DNA of 6,280 bases from Chloroflexota bacterium. Lineage in GTDB: Bacteria > Chloroflexota > Anaerolineae > B4-G1. Made by a program: the position numbers and the translations under genes. Shown in pieces: positions 6,186 through 6,280 of this stretch. The notes under the pieces were generated by a model. The model was not told where the DNA came from, searched no databases, and saw only the letters and a list, made by a program, of their open reading frames with translations. The DNA is taken from contig QMOE01000155.1 of NCBI GenBank assembly GCA_003648125.1, positions 1 through 6,280 on the forward strand, given 5' to 3'. Each line of letters opens with the position of its first letter. The first letter of the stretch is position 1.

Positions 6186-6280
6186 GCCCGTCTCGCCGGG
6201 CGCTGAACCGCCCGGCTCAAAGCTCAAGCCCCCTGCGGGGGCTGCGGAAAGCCCGCGAAGCGGGGTTTGGCTATGAGCAC
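6186..6280. repeat. Multi-hairpin palindromic element, possibly a structured RNA, truncated by the window edge
   Basis: Three hairpins lie in about 75 bp. GCCGGGCG (6195-6202) pairs with CGCCCGGC (6209-6216), an 8-bp perfect stem with loop CTGAAC. AGCCCCC (6227-6233) pairs with GGGGGCT (6237-6243), a 7-bp perfect stem with loop TGC. CCCGC (6252-6256) pairs with GCGGG (6260-6264), loop GAA, extendable past one mismatch by AAA/TTT. In addition GCTCAAAGC (6215-6223) pairs with GCTATGAGC (6270-6278) at 8 of 9 positions, closing a junction around hairpins 2 and 3. A rival stem, GCCCG (6186-6190) with CGGGC (6197-6201), would compete with hairpin 1. No coding frame is supported. REP/BIME- or MITE-like element and structured RNA both remain open; I do not recognise an Rfam family. 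Confidence 0.55.

Noticed and set aside
6186..6270. CRISPR array, tRNA, or RNase P RNA from the repeated hairpins
   Set aside because: The stems differ in sequence and size and there are no regular spacers. No tRNA anticodon/T-arm pattern or RNase P core motif is visible.

Overview
The window looks like a compact, moderately high-GC bacterial chromosome segment. It carries five complete protein genes and two short non-coding flanks. My best guess at origin is Chloroflexota (Anaerolineae-like). This rests on the combination of a YoaR/VanW-type surface protein with two peptidoglycan-binding-4-like repeats, a rhomboid starting MIPLRDT, an SDH-type ClpP-class protease, and flanks full of small palindromes. 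It is an inference from gene types, not from a phylogenetic marker; no rRNA, tRNA or housekeeping marker is present.

Layout. Bases 1-233 are non-coding. They hold a 10/11-bp tandem repeat interrupted by a 20-bp near-palindrome (54-114) and a hairpin with a short T-run (161-190). Then comes a plus-strand LctP-family carboxylate permease (234-1790). The rest, 1728-6020, is one minus-strand gene string. Read 5'->3' from the right it is: rhomboid intramembrane protease (6020-5322), SDH/ClpP-class membrane-anchored protease (5288-4446), VanW/PG-binding-4 envelope protein (4441-2666), RarD-like EamA transporter (2669-1728). Gaps along the string are 33 bp, 4 bp (stop to start), and a 4-bp ATGA overlap. 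The string is very probably an operon. It ends by running 63 bp into the 3' end of the convergent permease gene with no terminator between them.

Upstream of the operon is a textbook sigma70-type promoter on the minus strand: TTGACA, 16 bp, TATAAT. The predicted 66-nt leader begins with an imperfect GC-rich hairpin. Bases 6186-6280 at the right edge hold a dense cluster of three perfect-core hairpins. A further long-range pairing encloses two of them. It is either a REP/MITE-like palindromic element or part of a structured RNA cut by the window edge.

How the genes may work together: all four operon products are predicted to be in or on the cytoplasmic membrane (two proteases, one envelope protein, one transporter), which suggests a membrane or envelope maintenance unit. 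The permease is convergent and probably regulated separately. I see no CRISPR, transposase, integrase, toxin-antitoxin or known defence system. The most interesting items are the right-edge hairpin cluster, the palindrome nested inside the left-edge tandem repeat, the paired membrane proteases, and the coding-end overlaps.
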